Assembly (NCBI GenBank): GCA_900491605.1
Contig: UESW01001520.1
Span: forward strand, 1 to 64,000
Direction: 5' to 3'
DNA from: Calamus simplicifolius
Lineage: Eukaryota; Streptophyta; Magnoliopsida; Arecales; Arecaceae
Length of the DNA: 64,000 bases
Under the pieces are notes generated by a model. That model worked only from the letters and a program-made list of their open reading frames with translations. It made no database searches and was not told where the DNA came from. Below are positions 21,859-31,503 of this stretch, piece after piece. The stretch's first letter is position 1, and every line of letters begins with the position of its first letter. The position numbers and the translations under genes are program-made.

Positions 21859-21866
21859 GTACAATT
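21859..21866. repeat. Target-site duplication GTACAATT, right copy
   Basis: Identical to 19776-19783; it defines the right edge of the hAT-like insertion. Confidence 0.8.
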
Positions 21867-23689
21867 CCATAAGGTGATATGATATTGAAAACCAATTTTA
21901 AAAACTAACTCAATTACTACATCAATACAGGTGTTAATCTAGTCACAATCAGATCATTCGCAATCGATTCGGTTGAGATAGAAACATGATGGACCTCTGA
22001 TGCATTCTCTTGCTAGTCCATCCAATACTTGTCTTAATTAACACAGACATTCCCAAAAAAATAGATCTAGCTTGGCTAAAACTTATGTAAGACAAACCTT
22101 GCTTTAAAGGATTGCTTCTTAACTAGCTGCTCCTAATTAAATTCTTCAACATGGCTGGAAAGTTGTTTATAAGGCCTTTCAATGGTAAATAATAGAAAAT
22201 CAAAAAATAATATCATGTTTAAAATTATACAAAAAGAGAGATTAAAAGTCTTTTAAGATCAATATAGAGATTAAAAATCTTTTGTAATCAATTTATGGCT
22301 CAGCCTTATTGGATGGACTCAATCTAATTTATCAGTTGTTTAGAAATAAAGAACCTAAATCAACAAATGGTTCAGCCTCGACTCCTATGGCCGTAGGAAA
22401 AAAAAGGAAAGGATAAAGGCTATTTCTTTTGGAGTGCTTAACTTGCATTCTATATATAGAATTTAGTCGCTGTAACCTAACAAGGGGCCAAGGCATGCAC
22501 AATCAACTTGGCATAAATGTGGTACAGCCAGTTGAACCAAAATATGCATATGTGTGTAATTAAAAAGTCATAGTTGCATGAATCCAACTAAAAAATTTAT
22601 TAATTAAGGAAGTTATAAACAAATTTTCATTTGCATTAATAATTCCAATTTGACGATGAAGATTCTAAGATCATGTTATATTATAAATATTTTAAAAAAT
22701 AATTTTTAAACAAAATATCAAAAAAATATTTTAAGTTTATTTTAATTTTAAATAATTTATAAATAACAACAACAACAAAGTCTTCATTATTTTTCATAGA
22801 ACAAAATATTTTAATTTTAATTTTAAATAGCTTATAAGAAGGCTATAACCTAATGAATATACTAAATATAATATCTTCTTTCTTTTTCTTTTCTTTTTAA
22901 GATATATACCCCCCCTCTTTCTCTCACTTGCTCAATCAAAAGAAATGGGAAAGTTCAGCACCTAAAATGTTTATCTCCTTTTTTTAAAAAAAAAAGATCT
23001 AACTTGTCACATAAAATTATGAGTCTAAGTATATTGGAATAATTGGATCATGACAATTCACTAGATGTGGAGCTTCAAATGGGTTGACTTAACTTTTCCC
23101 TAATCTATCAAACCTAACTTAATCCAATTTGTTAGACCATAGATTCAGCTGTAGTTAGAAAATTTATTATATTTAGAAAATTGAACTGGATCAAGATCAT
23201 ATATTTTTTTTAAAAAAAATCATGTATGATTACTCATTTTAGTGCATAAGGTAATTATTTTGATATTTATATATTTAATAAATTTAAATATATCAATTAT
23301 GCATGATACATATTACATGTATGAATTCATTGTTATTTTTTTATCTTGATATAAAAAACTTTATTTATTATAACACTAGGAGGTCAACTTATACAAAGAA
23401 TATTAACCGTACAACTCGCAACATTAGGTGCTACACTACCTCATGCAATGGCTTCTTGAAGACTACCACTACTAAAACATTTGGTAGTATTGGCAGAAGT
23501 ACAAATTGAATTATTAATTAATTTTTATATATACATGAAAATTATATTATCTAAATCCACATCAAAATTAAAAATATTATTTGAATGTGTTACATTTTTA
23601 TTTTATATAAGCAACTTCTACTTTAAATAAGAAAGATTTGGTATGGAAAAAATGAATTGGATTGGAAAAGGTAAATAAGGCAAACAAGA
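21867..23689. other. AT-rich intergenic stretch, no recognised gene
   Basis: No gene is recognised. The stretch contains T/A runs and a C-run followed by CT-rich sequence near 22909-22925. A short plus-strand frame (23303-23509) is threonine/asparagine-rich and unsupported. Confidence 0.5.
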
Positions 23690-24560
23690 GAAAGTTGTCT
23701 ATGGATATTCCTGGAGGAAAGAGGAGAGTAGTTAATTTAGTCCAATCAGTTAAAGGGATTTTCTTAACTTGAAATCATTGCTAGAAGCTTTATTCTAATA
23801 CCTAAGAAGTGGAAAAATGTCAACAAAGATGTTTTACAAGTTGTATTTAACAGAATTGAGGTGAGAAAGAAGCTATTTAAAACTCTAATTGCTATCATTT
23901 TTTATACTCCATTAGCTAATTATGTTATATCTTCTTTAATATATTTTTCAATCAAGATTTAAGATTGATTTAGATGTAAAGCATATAAGGGATGGTATGA
24001 GGAGATATTAAAGTCTAGGAGTAATGAGAGGCATAAACTTCTTAAAAAAATTCAAGAAGTGGAGTCTTTTAGAGGAAGCACATGCACATAAGCTAGAGAA
24101 TATGCGTAATGAATAGTGGAATAGTCTTTATAACATGTGGACATACTTGCATTATGAGGCAAAGTATAATACTTATTGTTTGATAATTAGATAAATATAA
24201 TATGTTAGCTATATTTATTATGATCTTATGAACTTAATTCATTATAGGCAAGATGTGCAACAAATCAACAAAATAAATCTAAACTAAAGATTAGTTATGA
24301 TAACAGGTTGAAGGCATCTATACCTATTGATTATGAAATGGTATAAAATTATTATTTTATAAAAAAATTATTTTCTAGTTAAAGTTTTATTTATTATTGT
24401 TATGTTGTACAATGTGTTGATGAGACTGAAGAGAAGCCTGGCAAGATTGAATTGTTTCGACACACCCATAATACAAAAAGAAAGAGATGAATATCAAAGA
24501 AACTAAGTAGAAATATATAAGAATTTATTTTTATTATAAAATTATCATAAATTTTTATTT
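23690..24560 (+). pseudogene. Relic of plant CACTA-associated transposase (Ptta/En/Spm-like)
   Basis: Broken plus-strand pieces appear in the order typical of the plant Ptta/En/Spm family: a region like SWKNVNKDVLQVVFNRIEVR (about 23810-23870), AYKGWYEEILKSRSNERHKL (about 23985), a NKINLN...TG-type block (about 24260-24320), and KPGKIELFRHTHNTKRKR near 24440, which resembles the conserved IELF..TH block. Stops and shifts are frequent. CACTA-like subterminal sequence lies downstream at 25640-25870, but no matched pair of ends was found, so the element's extent is unknown. Confidence 0.5.
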
Positions 24561-24569
24561 ATAATTTTT

Positions 24570-25639
24570 TTAATTTTATAATCAAATGATAGAGTTACAA
24601 TCATAACTCATATCGAAGGTGAGGCCTCGATGACTCCATGAAATTATTGATCATACACTTGTTATGAGATTAGGGTACATTAAAAGTCTTGGATGTGGTT
24701 TAAAGCCAAGAACTTTTAAAAGAACTTTAAAGTTCACTATTATAGTCTTGGCAGCTATAGATAGAGGCTCAGAATTTAAACATATTGTCTTAATAATCAA
24801 AGTTAGAATATTAACAATCACAAACAAAGGCTTAGAATTTGAAGATATAATTTTAACAATTAAATATAGATGATTTAAAGTCATAATCACACTCAATATT
24901 AGTTAATAAAGCTAAGAGACTTTAGATTTTGCACAACCATCAAAATATCTCATGGTTAGTCATAAACAATGTACTTGTATTTTTCTTTTATAATAAATTA
25001 TATTTTTTAAATATTTTTTCCTATTTACTATTTTAATAAATGAATGACATAGCCAATATGACTTATACCCCATTAACTAATCAAACTTTATTTTTATGTT
25101 TTATATAGATTAATTTAGATTATGGTTCTCATTGAACTTTATATATATATAACTAGTTAAACTTTATTTTTTACTTTTTATATAGATTAATTTAGATCTT
25201 AGTTCTCACTCTAAGAGAGCATGAAGTATTTTCTTATAAAATTTTAATTAGAGTGGTTGTACTTGTGGTTATCATTACTATATTGTTATTTAGTGAACTT
25301 TAGTTTTATTGTGAAGTTAATTTGTTAATGAACATTGATAGTTTATGGATGTTGATGTTCTTGATTTGTTTTGAAACTAGATTATTATTCAATGGACTCT
25401 ACAATTTTAGTTTCAAATGTGTTGATGGTAGATAATATTTACAAAATATATTAACATGCTTGGCAATCATATATTGCAGCAAAATTTGAAAATAGGAGCA
25501 ATTATTTTAAAAAAATGTGTTACTTTCAGTAATGAAATACATGCCATCAATAAAAGTATTTCAACAGAGGATCACAATATGAATTTCATTTCGTAAAAAA
25601 GATAACAAAACATTTCTAGAGGAAATTAAGCATTGATAA
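24570..25639. other. AT-rich intergenic stretch
   Basis: No gene is recognised. Overlapping frames on both strands at 24651-24896 are complementary shadows without domain support. Confidence 0.5.
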
Positions 25640-25870
25640 TAAAATTTTTCATCACTAAAGAGTATATATCAGTGATGAATAAATTGTCATCACTAATTTA
25701 GTATTTAATAACAAAAACATTTTATTGCCAAGAGTAAGCTAGCTATTAGAAATGAAGAAATATTCATTAATAATAGTTTATCATTTACAATAGAAATATT
25801 TTATCAATAATACTTGATTTTAAGCTATGAAATAGCATTACCACCAATAGTCATTTTTTTGTTGTGAAGA
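25640..25870. repeat. CACTA-like subterminal region
   Basis: Repeats such as TCATCACTAA, CAGTGATGAA and GTCATCACTAAT lead to a possible terminus reading TTTTTTTGTTGTG near 25855-25866, whose reverse complement starts CACAACAAAAA. This resembles the usual CACTACAAGAAA end. A partner end was not located. From here to 26390 the DNA is AT-rich with further ATCAC/GTGAT repeats and a purine-rich patch (26273-26330). Confidence 0.4.
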
Positions 25871-26390
25871 AAATTTAGTCACCAAAATATTGAACAATGA
25901 AATTGCTTTCATATAAAAAAAATCATTTTTATAGCAAAAATGACTCATGTGATTCCTAGAGTTTAGCTTTTGCAACATAAGTGTTTCAATAAAGAAATTT
26001 ATATATTTTTAGGAACAAAATATTTCATCATAAATTGTAGATATATTAATGGCATAGTATTTTCTTTTCATCACAAAGAACATTTAGCGATGGGGCATTG
26101 GCTATGAGGATGATGACAAAAATTTTTACACTAAATACTTTAGATAATGAATTTTTCTTTAGCTAAATGCCTAAATAATTGTTGTCTTAATGTGCAAATT
26201 ATATTTAACTAACTATATATAAAGTGGAGGAACATGAAATGGAAATCAAAATAAAAGATCGAGCACACCTGCGCATGAGAGAGATAGAGAGAGCTAAGAG
26301 AGGGGCGGGGGGTGTGTGAGTCTGGGTGCTAAGTTCCTCATTGAAAAGGCCCTTCTTACCGTAGGTACTACCAATTGGAATTGATTTGGC

Positions 26391-27438
26391 TAGGGGTGCA
26401 ACTCGGGCTCATGAACCGGGTTTCCTTGAACCCTAACCCTAACCCTATTTGTAAAATATCAACCCTAACCCTAACCCTAACCCTATTTGTAAAACCTCAA
26501 CCCTAACCCTATTTTTAAAAATCGGGTTCGGGTTGAGTTTCGGGTTAGAATTCGGGTTGATAGAAAAAAAATATGATAATTTGAAACAAACAAGCTTAAC
26601 ATTGTACAAATAAGCTTTGCATTGTACAAACAAGCTGAAGTTTGAAACAACAAGCTTCACATTTCAAATTACATGTTTAAAAATATACATCTTTTACATA
26701 AGACTAAACAATTCTTAAACCAAAACATATCCAAGTAATCCAAATGTTGCATAACATTTCAATAGCCACTATATGCATTAATGAAGTCACCTTTATCCTT
26801 CGAAAGTAGAAAATATTGAGACGATATAAAGAGCCAGTTAGAAACCATATAAGTCTGGTATGAGAAATCTTTCCAAGTAGCGAGACTGCATTCGCCATCC
26901 AAAGCTTTCTGATTTTTACTCATCACCCCTTTCCCAGATGTTTTAGTTTTCTGCTCATCACCTCTTCTCAGATGCTTTCATAAAATTTTGGTAAACTTCA
27001 TATTAGAAGTTACAAATGTCTCAAAGAAGATAACTTAAAAAAATAAAGATACTAGTTTGGCCCACCAACATTACATGATAAAATGCAATGGTTAAAGGTA
27101 TATTGCTCATTTTAAAAAGTAACGAAGGTTCTGATGAATGTTCATACCAAGAATCATCACTTTCACAAAACTATTGTAGCTCTTCATGCTTTAAACCTAA
27201 CAAACAAGGCTAATCATCACTTCCACAACACCAGTGGGTCTGCTGCTTGTGGCTTTACGGGTTCGGGTTTTCTCGGATTCGGATTGACTGCAACCCTAAC
27301 CTGGCCCAAGTTGTAAATCGGTCCGGGTTCAACCTGGATCCTTCGGGTTCGGGTTAGGCAAACTAGAGTTTGAGTACTGTTGCAAATCAGGTTCCGCGGG
27401 CCGGGTTCGGGTTGAACCCGGCCCAAGTTGCACCCCTA
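26391..27438. mobile_element. Small non-autonomous hAT-like element with telomere-like subterminal repeats
   Basis: The left end TAGGGGTGCAACTCGGGC and right end GCCCAAGTTGCACCCCTA are inverted repeats (17 of 18 positions). Flanks GATTTGGC and ATTTTGGC are an imperfect 8-bp duplication. Length is 1048 bp. Inside the left end CCCTAA-type telomere repeats are clustered (26430-26520), followed by GGGTTCGGGTT repeats, and similar motifs recur near the right end (27250-27420). No transposase frame is present. The AT-rich middle (26540-27230) shows no gene. Confidence 0.65.
26430..26520. repeat. Telomere-like CCCTAA repeats inside the hAT-like element
   Basis: Short runs of two to four AACCCT units are separated by ATTTGTAAAA spacers. 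They resemble plant telomere repeat units but are interrupted and subterminal to a transposon, so this is not a chromosome end. Confidence 0.8.
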
Positions 27439-27446
27439 ATTTTGGC

Positions 27447-28049
27447 CAAACCGGCCTTGCATGCACACATGGCCAAAATTGGCTCGACAACTGATTGATT
27501 TGCCATGCATAACCGACACAAAGACTAGATGTGATGTAGCTAACCTTCCACTTTGGATGACCTATCTTTTCATCTTGAGAAAGGCATCAATTTATTTGGA
27601 ACCTTAATCCTTATACAGAGCACTAGCTAATCTATGCAGGATTCTTTCACCCTATAGAGATAAATCTACTCTTTGCTTTATCCAGGGATTATACTTATTA
27701 GAGCCATCCAACAAGAAATCCAACTCTAATAACCCTTCCTCCAAATGCCTATAAAAGCAACCTTGATCTCTGCTGGTAAGGAGCTTGAACTTTGCTTCTA
27801 AAAATAGAGCTCTTAACTAAAGACTCTGAATTTCTTATCATAGCTCAATTGACTTGAAAATTGCAGACCTTTTCCTGGAGGAAAACTATGAGGTCTCAAA
27901 TGCTCCTTGCTTTGAGCGCAGGAAATCAAGCTCCTTAGCAGAAGGATATGCTCTTCTTGGGCCAAGGTAAGATAGATTCCTTATTTAGCATCCAAGGACT
28001 AGGCTAAGATAGGTTCCTCGGTTAGCATCCAAGGACAAGTCTGAATACC
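27447..28049. other. Intergenic stretch left of the CACTA element
   Basis: No gene is recognised. A short tandem duplication is visible near 27965-28035 (CTAAGATAG...TTAGCATCCAAGGAC, two copies). It could be decayed retroelement sequence. Confidence 0.45.
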
Positions 28050-28052
28050 AAC

Positions 28053-28300
28053 CACTACAAAGAATATTGATTTTACCGATATCAATTAGTGACATCAAAA
28101 TTTATGTCATTAAATAGTAACTCAATAATGATGCAACAGTAATGCTAAAAAATTTTTAGCAATAACTTAGTGACGACTAATATTAGCAATACAAATTTTA
28201 TTGCTAATTAGTCACTAAAGCGATGCTACTATATCGTTGCTAATTAGCAATATTCATGGACCTCGCTAATTAGCGACGCGCAAGATGGCAGATTAGCGAT
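28053..28300. repeat. Left terminus and subterminal repeats of the CACTA element
   Basis: After the CACTACAA end come repeated TTAGTGAC, TAATTAGCGACG and TTGCTAATTAGC motifs in both orientations. These match the motifs at 34365-34632. Clustered subterminal motifs of this kind are where CACTA transposase-associated proteins bind. Confidence 0.75.
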
Positions 28301-28380
28301 GCAAAGCTAATTAGCTGTGTATCGGGCACGCGGCCCCGTTTGCAACGCCCGTGCGCTGCATTAGCGGCGCGTAGGGCGCA

Positions 28381-28530
28381 GTGATGGATCTGGACGCGCT
28401 GGCGAAGGCGTTCGTGGAGCACTACGACCGGACGTTCGACGCGAACCGGCCGGGGCTGGGGAACCTCTACCAAGAGGTCTCGATGCTGACCTTCGAGGGG
28501 GCGAAGACGCAGGGGGCGCAGGAACACGAG
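28381..28530 (+). pseudogene. NTF2: Captured exon 1 of a nuclear transport factor 2 (NTF2) gene
   Basis: The frame begins ATG at 28381 and reads MDLDALAKAFVEHYDRTFDA, then NRPGLGNLYQEVSMLTFEGA and KTQGAQ. This is very close to the N-terminus of plant NTF2, the small carrier that imports Ran-GDP into the nucleus. Similarity stops after about 48 residues, where the known gene has an intron, and the frame runs on into unrelated sequence with a stop at 28567-28569. Only about the first 40% of the protein is present, so no functional NTF2 can be made. It is GC-rich unlike the AT-rich surroundings and lies 80 bp inside the subterminal repeats of the CACTA element. Confidence 0.8.
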
Positions 28531-28570
28531 GTCATTTCTAACCTCTTTATTCAGTTGTTGCTGCAATGAA

Positions 28571-28665
28571 AGAGAGAGAGAGAGAGAGGAGGTCGCTCTC
28601 TTCCAATTCCAAACTATTCGTTGGAGGTCGCTCTCTTCTCTCCTCTCTCTCTCTCTTTTCTCTAT
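28571..28665. repeat. (GA)n/(CT)n microsatellites
   Basis: Runs of GAGAGAGAGAGAGAGAG (about 28572-28590) and, 60 bp later, TCTCTCTCTCTC. A short duplicated segment GGAGGTCGCTCTCTTC joins them. They could derive from the UTR or intron of a captured gene. Confidence 0.8.
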
Positions 28666-28705
28666 TACTTCCTGATGACTCTTGTTTTTGTTTTGAATGG
28701 GGAAG

Positions 28706-28774
28706 GTCTTTCATGGTCGGTGGATGAGAAGTCGTTAAAAGATGCTTTCTCTTCGTTTGGTGAGGTCACTGAAG
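28706..28774 (+). pseudogene. Captured exon piece of a glycine-rich RNA-binding (RRM) protein gene
   Basis: The plus strand reads GLSWSVDEKSLKDAFSSFGE and VTE, then a splice donor (GAAG/GTATCA). This is the first half of the RRM of plant glycine-rich RNA-binding proteins, whose usual start is LFVGGLSW followed by the same block, with an intron after FGEVTE in many genes. The upstream RNP2 motif and start codon and all downstream exons are missing. It sits 180 bp after the NTF2 fragment in the same orientation, so a chimeric transcript is conceivable, but no evidence for one is visible. Confidence 0.75.
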
Positions 28775-29843
28775 GTATCACACCAATATTTCCTCTCCTC
28801 TCGCTTCATTTTTTTTTTCATTTGTTGCATTGCCTGAAACCAATCAGTATAATTGTTTTGATATTTGGTTTATTCTTAGTAGCATTACTGAAGTGCGTAT
28901 TATCTAATCGTGTCCATGTTAGCATATAGGTTGCATGATCTTTGAATTGTGAAACAAAATGATTTGGTGCATGGGAAAAGGGCAGCGAAAGTATTCGTGG
29001 AATTGTGGCACAGACGCTTGTTGCACATGATGTTTTCTTTTTGGCTGATAATTAAATTACCGCTGAAGCTAGAAATCTTGTCTCTATAAGTGAATTTAAT
29101 GTCTGCAAGCGCCCAAGCTCTGTTGGGTGAACCAACAGCAGTCTTGGTATATTTTTAACCTTGACCCAAGTTCAACACATCTATGCTCAAAACCAGATCC
29201 AAAAATCAAGTTGGTCTGCATTTGTTTCAGGTAAACCTGGCTCATGCTGTACCCCTGTCATCATGAGTGGTAAAAAAACTGACCTTCAGTGGAATTTCAA
29301 AAGGGAGAATAAGAAAGGAATAATAAATGACAAGTACATATGGTGAAGAGGCCAGGATTGTCTTGGAGGAATGGACGAAGGAAAAGGAGATGGGCACAAA
29401 GTTCAACATCTTCTTTCTTTTATAGTCATGATCAAGGAAGTTATATCAATTTGGTCTCAATTTTGAAAATCTGTTTCATTTTGTACCTCTTATTATCTCT
29501 TATTATCATGCTTTTAGGCACTGAAATTTCTATATCATTGTAATTCGTTTTGAATGCTAGGCCAATTTAGTTGAAATAATCTGGATGGATATTTTTGTTG
29601 GAACAAGATGAAAAATTGACGGAATAGAAGCAAAAATATTTTCTTATTTCATAGATTTTCTTTTTGCCATATAACTTTGACATATACCTCCTTATATAGA
29701 CATGAAGGATGACAATTTTAATGTCTTTGGATTACCAAAGTGACTCCTAGAAATACATGTATTTTTTATATTACCAAAATGATTCTTTGAATTCCTAAAA
29801 AGTCATGTAATTAATTGCAAATTACTTCCTGACAATTATTTAG

Positions 29844-29978
29844 GGAGAAACTGGTAGCACAAATCCAAAGAGTGCATGTGAGCCCAAAGATCAGATGCAT
29901 GTGGATGTCAAAACTAAATCTACAAGTGGCTTTCAGTTGAATGAAATGAATTGTTATGGGGATGAAAAGACCCCTAAG
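29844..29978 (+). pseudogene. Captured N-terminal exon of a REVEILLE/LHY-type MYB gene
   Basis: The segment is bounded by a plausible acceptor (ATTTAG/G at 29843) and donor (CTAAG/GTATC at 29978) and is fully open for 45 codons: GETGSTNPKSACEPKDQMHV, then KTKSTSGFQLNEMNCYGDEK and TPK. It continues in phase with the MYB exon at 30074. The low-complexity N-terminal arm of REVEILLE-type proteins precedes the MYB repeat in just this way. No in-frame initiator is seen. Confidence 0.6.
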
Positions 29979-30073
29979 GTATCTTCCATTTCATAGTTGT
30001 GCAAATATTGTTGTAATTGGAGCTTTGATTGCCGTCCTTATGTAATTTATGTTACTCATACTCCTTTCTTTAG

Positions 30074-30336
30074 GTAAGAAAGCCTTGCACAATAACAAAA
30101 CAGCGAGAAAGGTGGACTGAAGAAGAACACAAGAAGTTCCTGGAAGCTCTACAACTGCATGGACGTGCCTGGCGTCGAATTGAAGGTAAGTAGTGATTTT
30201 AATTTTCTTTTAAATGAAATGTTTCTTGCACTTCTTCTCTTTTATATTCTTCCTGACTTATAACCTACTTGCAGAACACATAGGCACCAAGACTGCAGTT
30301 CAGATTCGAAGCCATGCTCATAAGTTCTTCTTTAAG
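30074..30336 (+). pseudogene. Captured MYB-domain exons of a REVEILLE/LHY-type clock gene
   Basis: Two exons with a retained 89-bp intron (30186-30274, GTAAGT...TTGCAG). Exon A (30074-30185) reads VRKPCTITKQRERWTEEEHK and FLEALQLHGRAWRRIE. Exon B (30275-30336) continues EHIGTKTAVQIRSHAHKFFF then K. This is the single MYB repeat of the REVEILLE/CCA1/LHY family, transcription factors of the plant circadian system that bind evening-element DNA. The normally invariant SHAQKFFSK is here SHAHKFFFK. No downstream exons follow; the next sequence is unrelated. Retained introns show capture at the DNA level. Confidence 0.85.
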
Positions 30337-30508
30337 GTCTTCTGCCCTTCTTGCACTAACTATTTCTCTATCATTCTATGTCTATCGGTGCAGGGATGGA
30401 GAATCGGTTTAAGGGTGTGGGAGGAAATCATGTGGTTGTGACGAAATGGATGTAGTGTCCTTTTTAGCTTTTTATTTATGGTTTCCAACTAATAAAAGTA
30501 TTTGGTGA

Positions 30509-31211
30509 ACAAGTCATCTATTAGTGCTGTGAATCCTTTAAAGGTAGCATCATGTGATTTCAAGGGTAGCACATCATGTGATTTCAAGGCTACATTCTTT
30601 CTGAATGACATCTGGATTTTTTTTTATTTGAATTGTGCGTGTTGGTTTTAAGTTAATTCTTCACTTTTGATGGTGCTATGAAGCAAATGTTCTTTGAATT
30701 TATTGTATGTGTTGGTTCTATAGTATATTGAATGTCCATGGGTTACTCACAAGGTATTTCATCATATTAGAATTTGTCATTTAAACTTTAGTATAACAAA
30801 ATCCCAATTGTGTTACATCAGTAGCTGTCGAGTAGTGTTTAGATTCTCCTAGAATTCTACAGTTGAAAATTATCTTTATTCTTGTGGTTTCAGCAACTTT
30901 TGATTATTACATTTCTTTGCCAGTTATTATGAATTCAAAGGGTGCACAACCAAACGATCGTAGAATTTACAGTTTGGGCTCCAAAGCTTCTGCATTCTTT
31001 CTCGACGCAGTTCCTCTTCTTTCAGTCTGGGTGGCACCAGCGATTACGAGCAGATTGAGCGTTCCATAAAGGAACGTGTGAAATCAGAGATAATGACGAA
31101 GATTGCGGACATTCGACGGGAACAGCGAGAGGAACATGTTTGCTATGAGGAGTCGTTAGACGAGATGCGGCAATTGGTCATAAGTATGTTGCGACGTAAT
31201 TTTTTGCTCCA
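30509..31211. repeat. 703-bp internal direct repeat, copy A
   Basis: Near-identical to 33399-34103 (estimated about 96-97% identity by eye; small indels such as GTAGCATCATG versus GTAGCACATCATG). Both copies include the C-terminal frame of a CACTA-type protein. Copy A is interrupted or ended at GCTCCA, after which foreign sequence starts. Confidence 0.9.
31040..31205 (+). pseudogene. C-terminal fragment of a CACTA-type ORF, copy A
   Basis: Reads EQIERSIKERVKSEIMTKIA, DIRREQREEHVCYEESLDEM and RQLVISMLRRNF, a charged helical tail of the kind found at the C-terminus of plant Ptta/En/Spm-like proteins. The upstream part is shifted and stop-ridden. The duplicate at 33930-34110 has a natural end. 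This is probably the remnant of the element's own coding region rather than captured host sequence. Confidence 0.5.
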
Positions 31212-31503
31212 TATGGAAAAATCATCGTAATAAATCTTTTTATTACGGCGAAAAAGTATTTCACCGTAATAAAAAGAAAGAAAAATTAAAAAATTAAAAT
31301 CTTAAATTAAAATGTGGACTTATTACGATGAATTTAAAAAATCATCGTAATAAGTCTTTTTATTACGGCAAAAAAGTATTTTGCCGTAATAAATAATTAT
31401 TATGATGAATTTAATTTTATTTCGCCGTTATAAATAAACCTATAACGACGAAAATATTTCGCCATAATAGGTTCGCCACAAATACCATACTTTCTTGTAA
31501 TGA
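31212..31503. mobile_element. Right-terminal fragment of another CACTA-like element
   Basis: It is rich in TTATTACGGCGAAA and TTTCGCCGTAATAA motifs in both orientations. It ends CATACTTTCTTGTAATG, whose reverse complement CATTACAAGAAAGTATG resembles a plant CACTA terminus. No matching left end is present; the fragment starts abruptly at the end of repeat copy A. Confidence 0.5.

Noticed and set aside
19775..21866. 9-bp duplication AGTACAATT, which would make the element a MULE
   Set aside because: Counting the extra A as part of the duplication removes the terminal A of the right inverted repeat and makes the ends asymmetric; the 8-bp reading keeps TAGGGCT/AGCCCTA intact. Kept as an alternative.
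26430..26520. CCCTAA repeats considered as a telomere or fusion scar
   Set aside because: They are short, interrupted, and lie symmetrically inside the termini of a 1-kb transposon with inverted ends.
28381..28569. 62-codon frame as an intact small NTF2 gene
   Set aside because: Only about the first 48 residues match NTF2; the rest is intron-like sequence. It lies inside a CACTA element with no further NTF2 exons.
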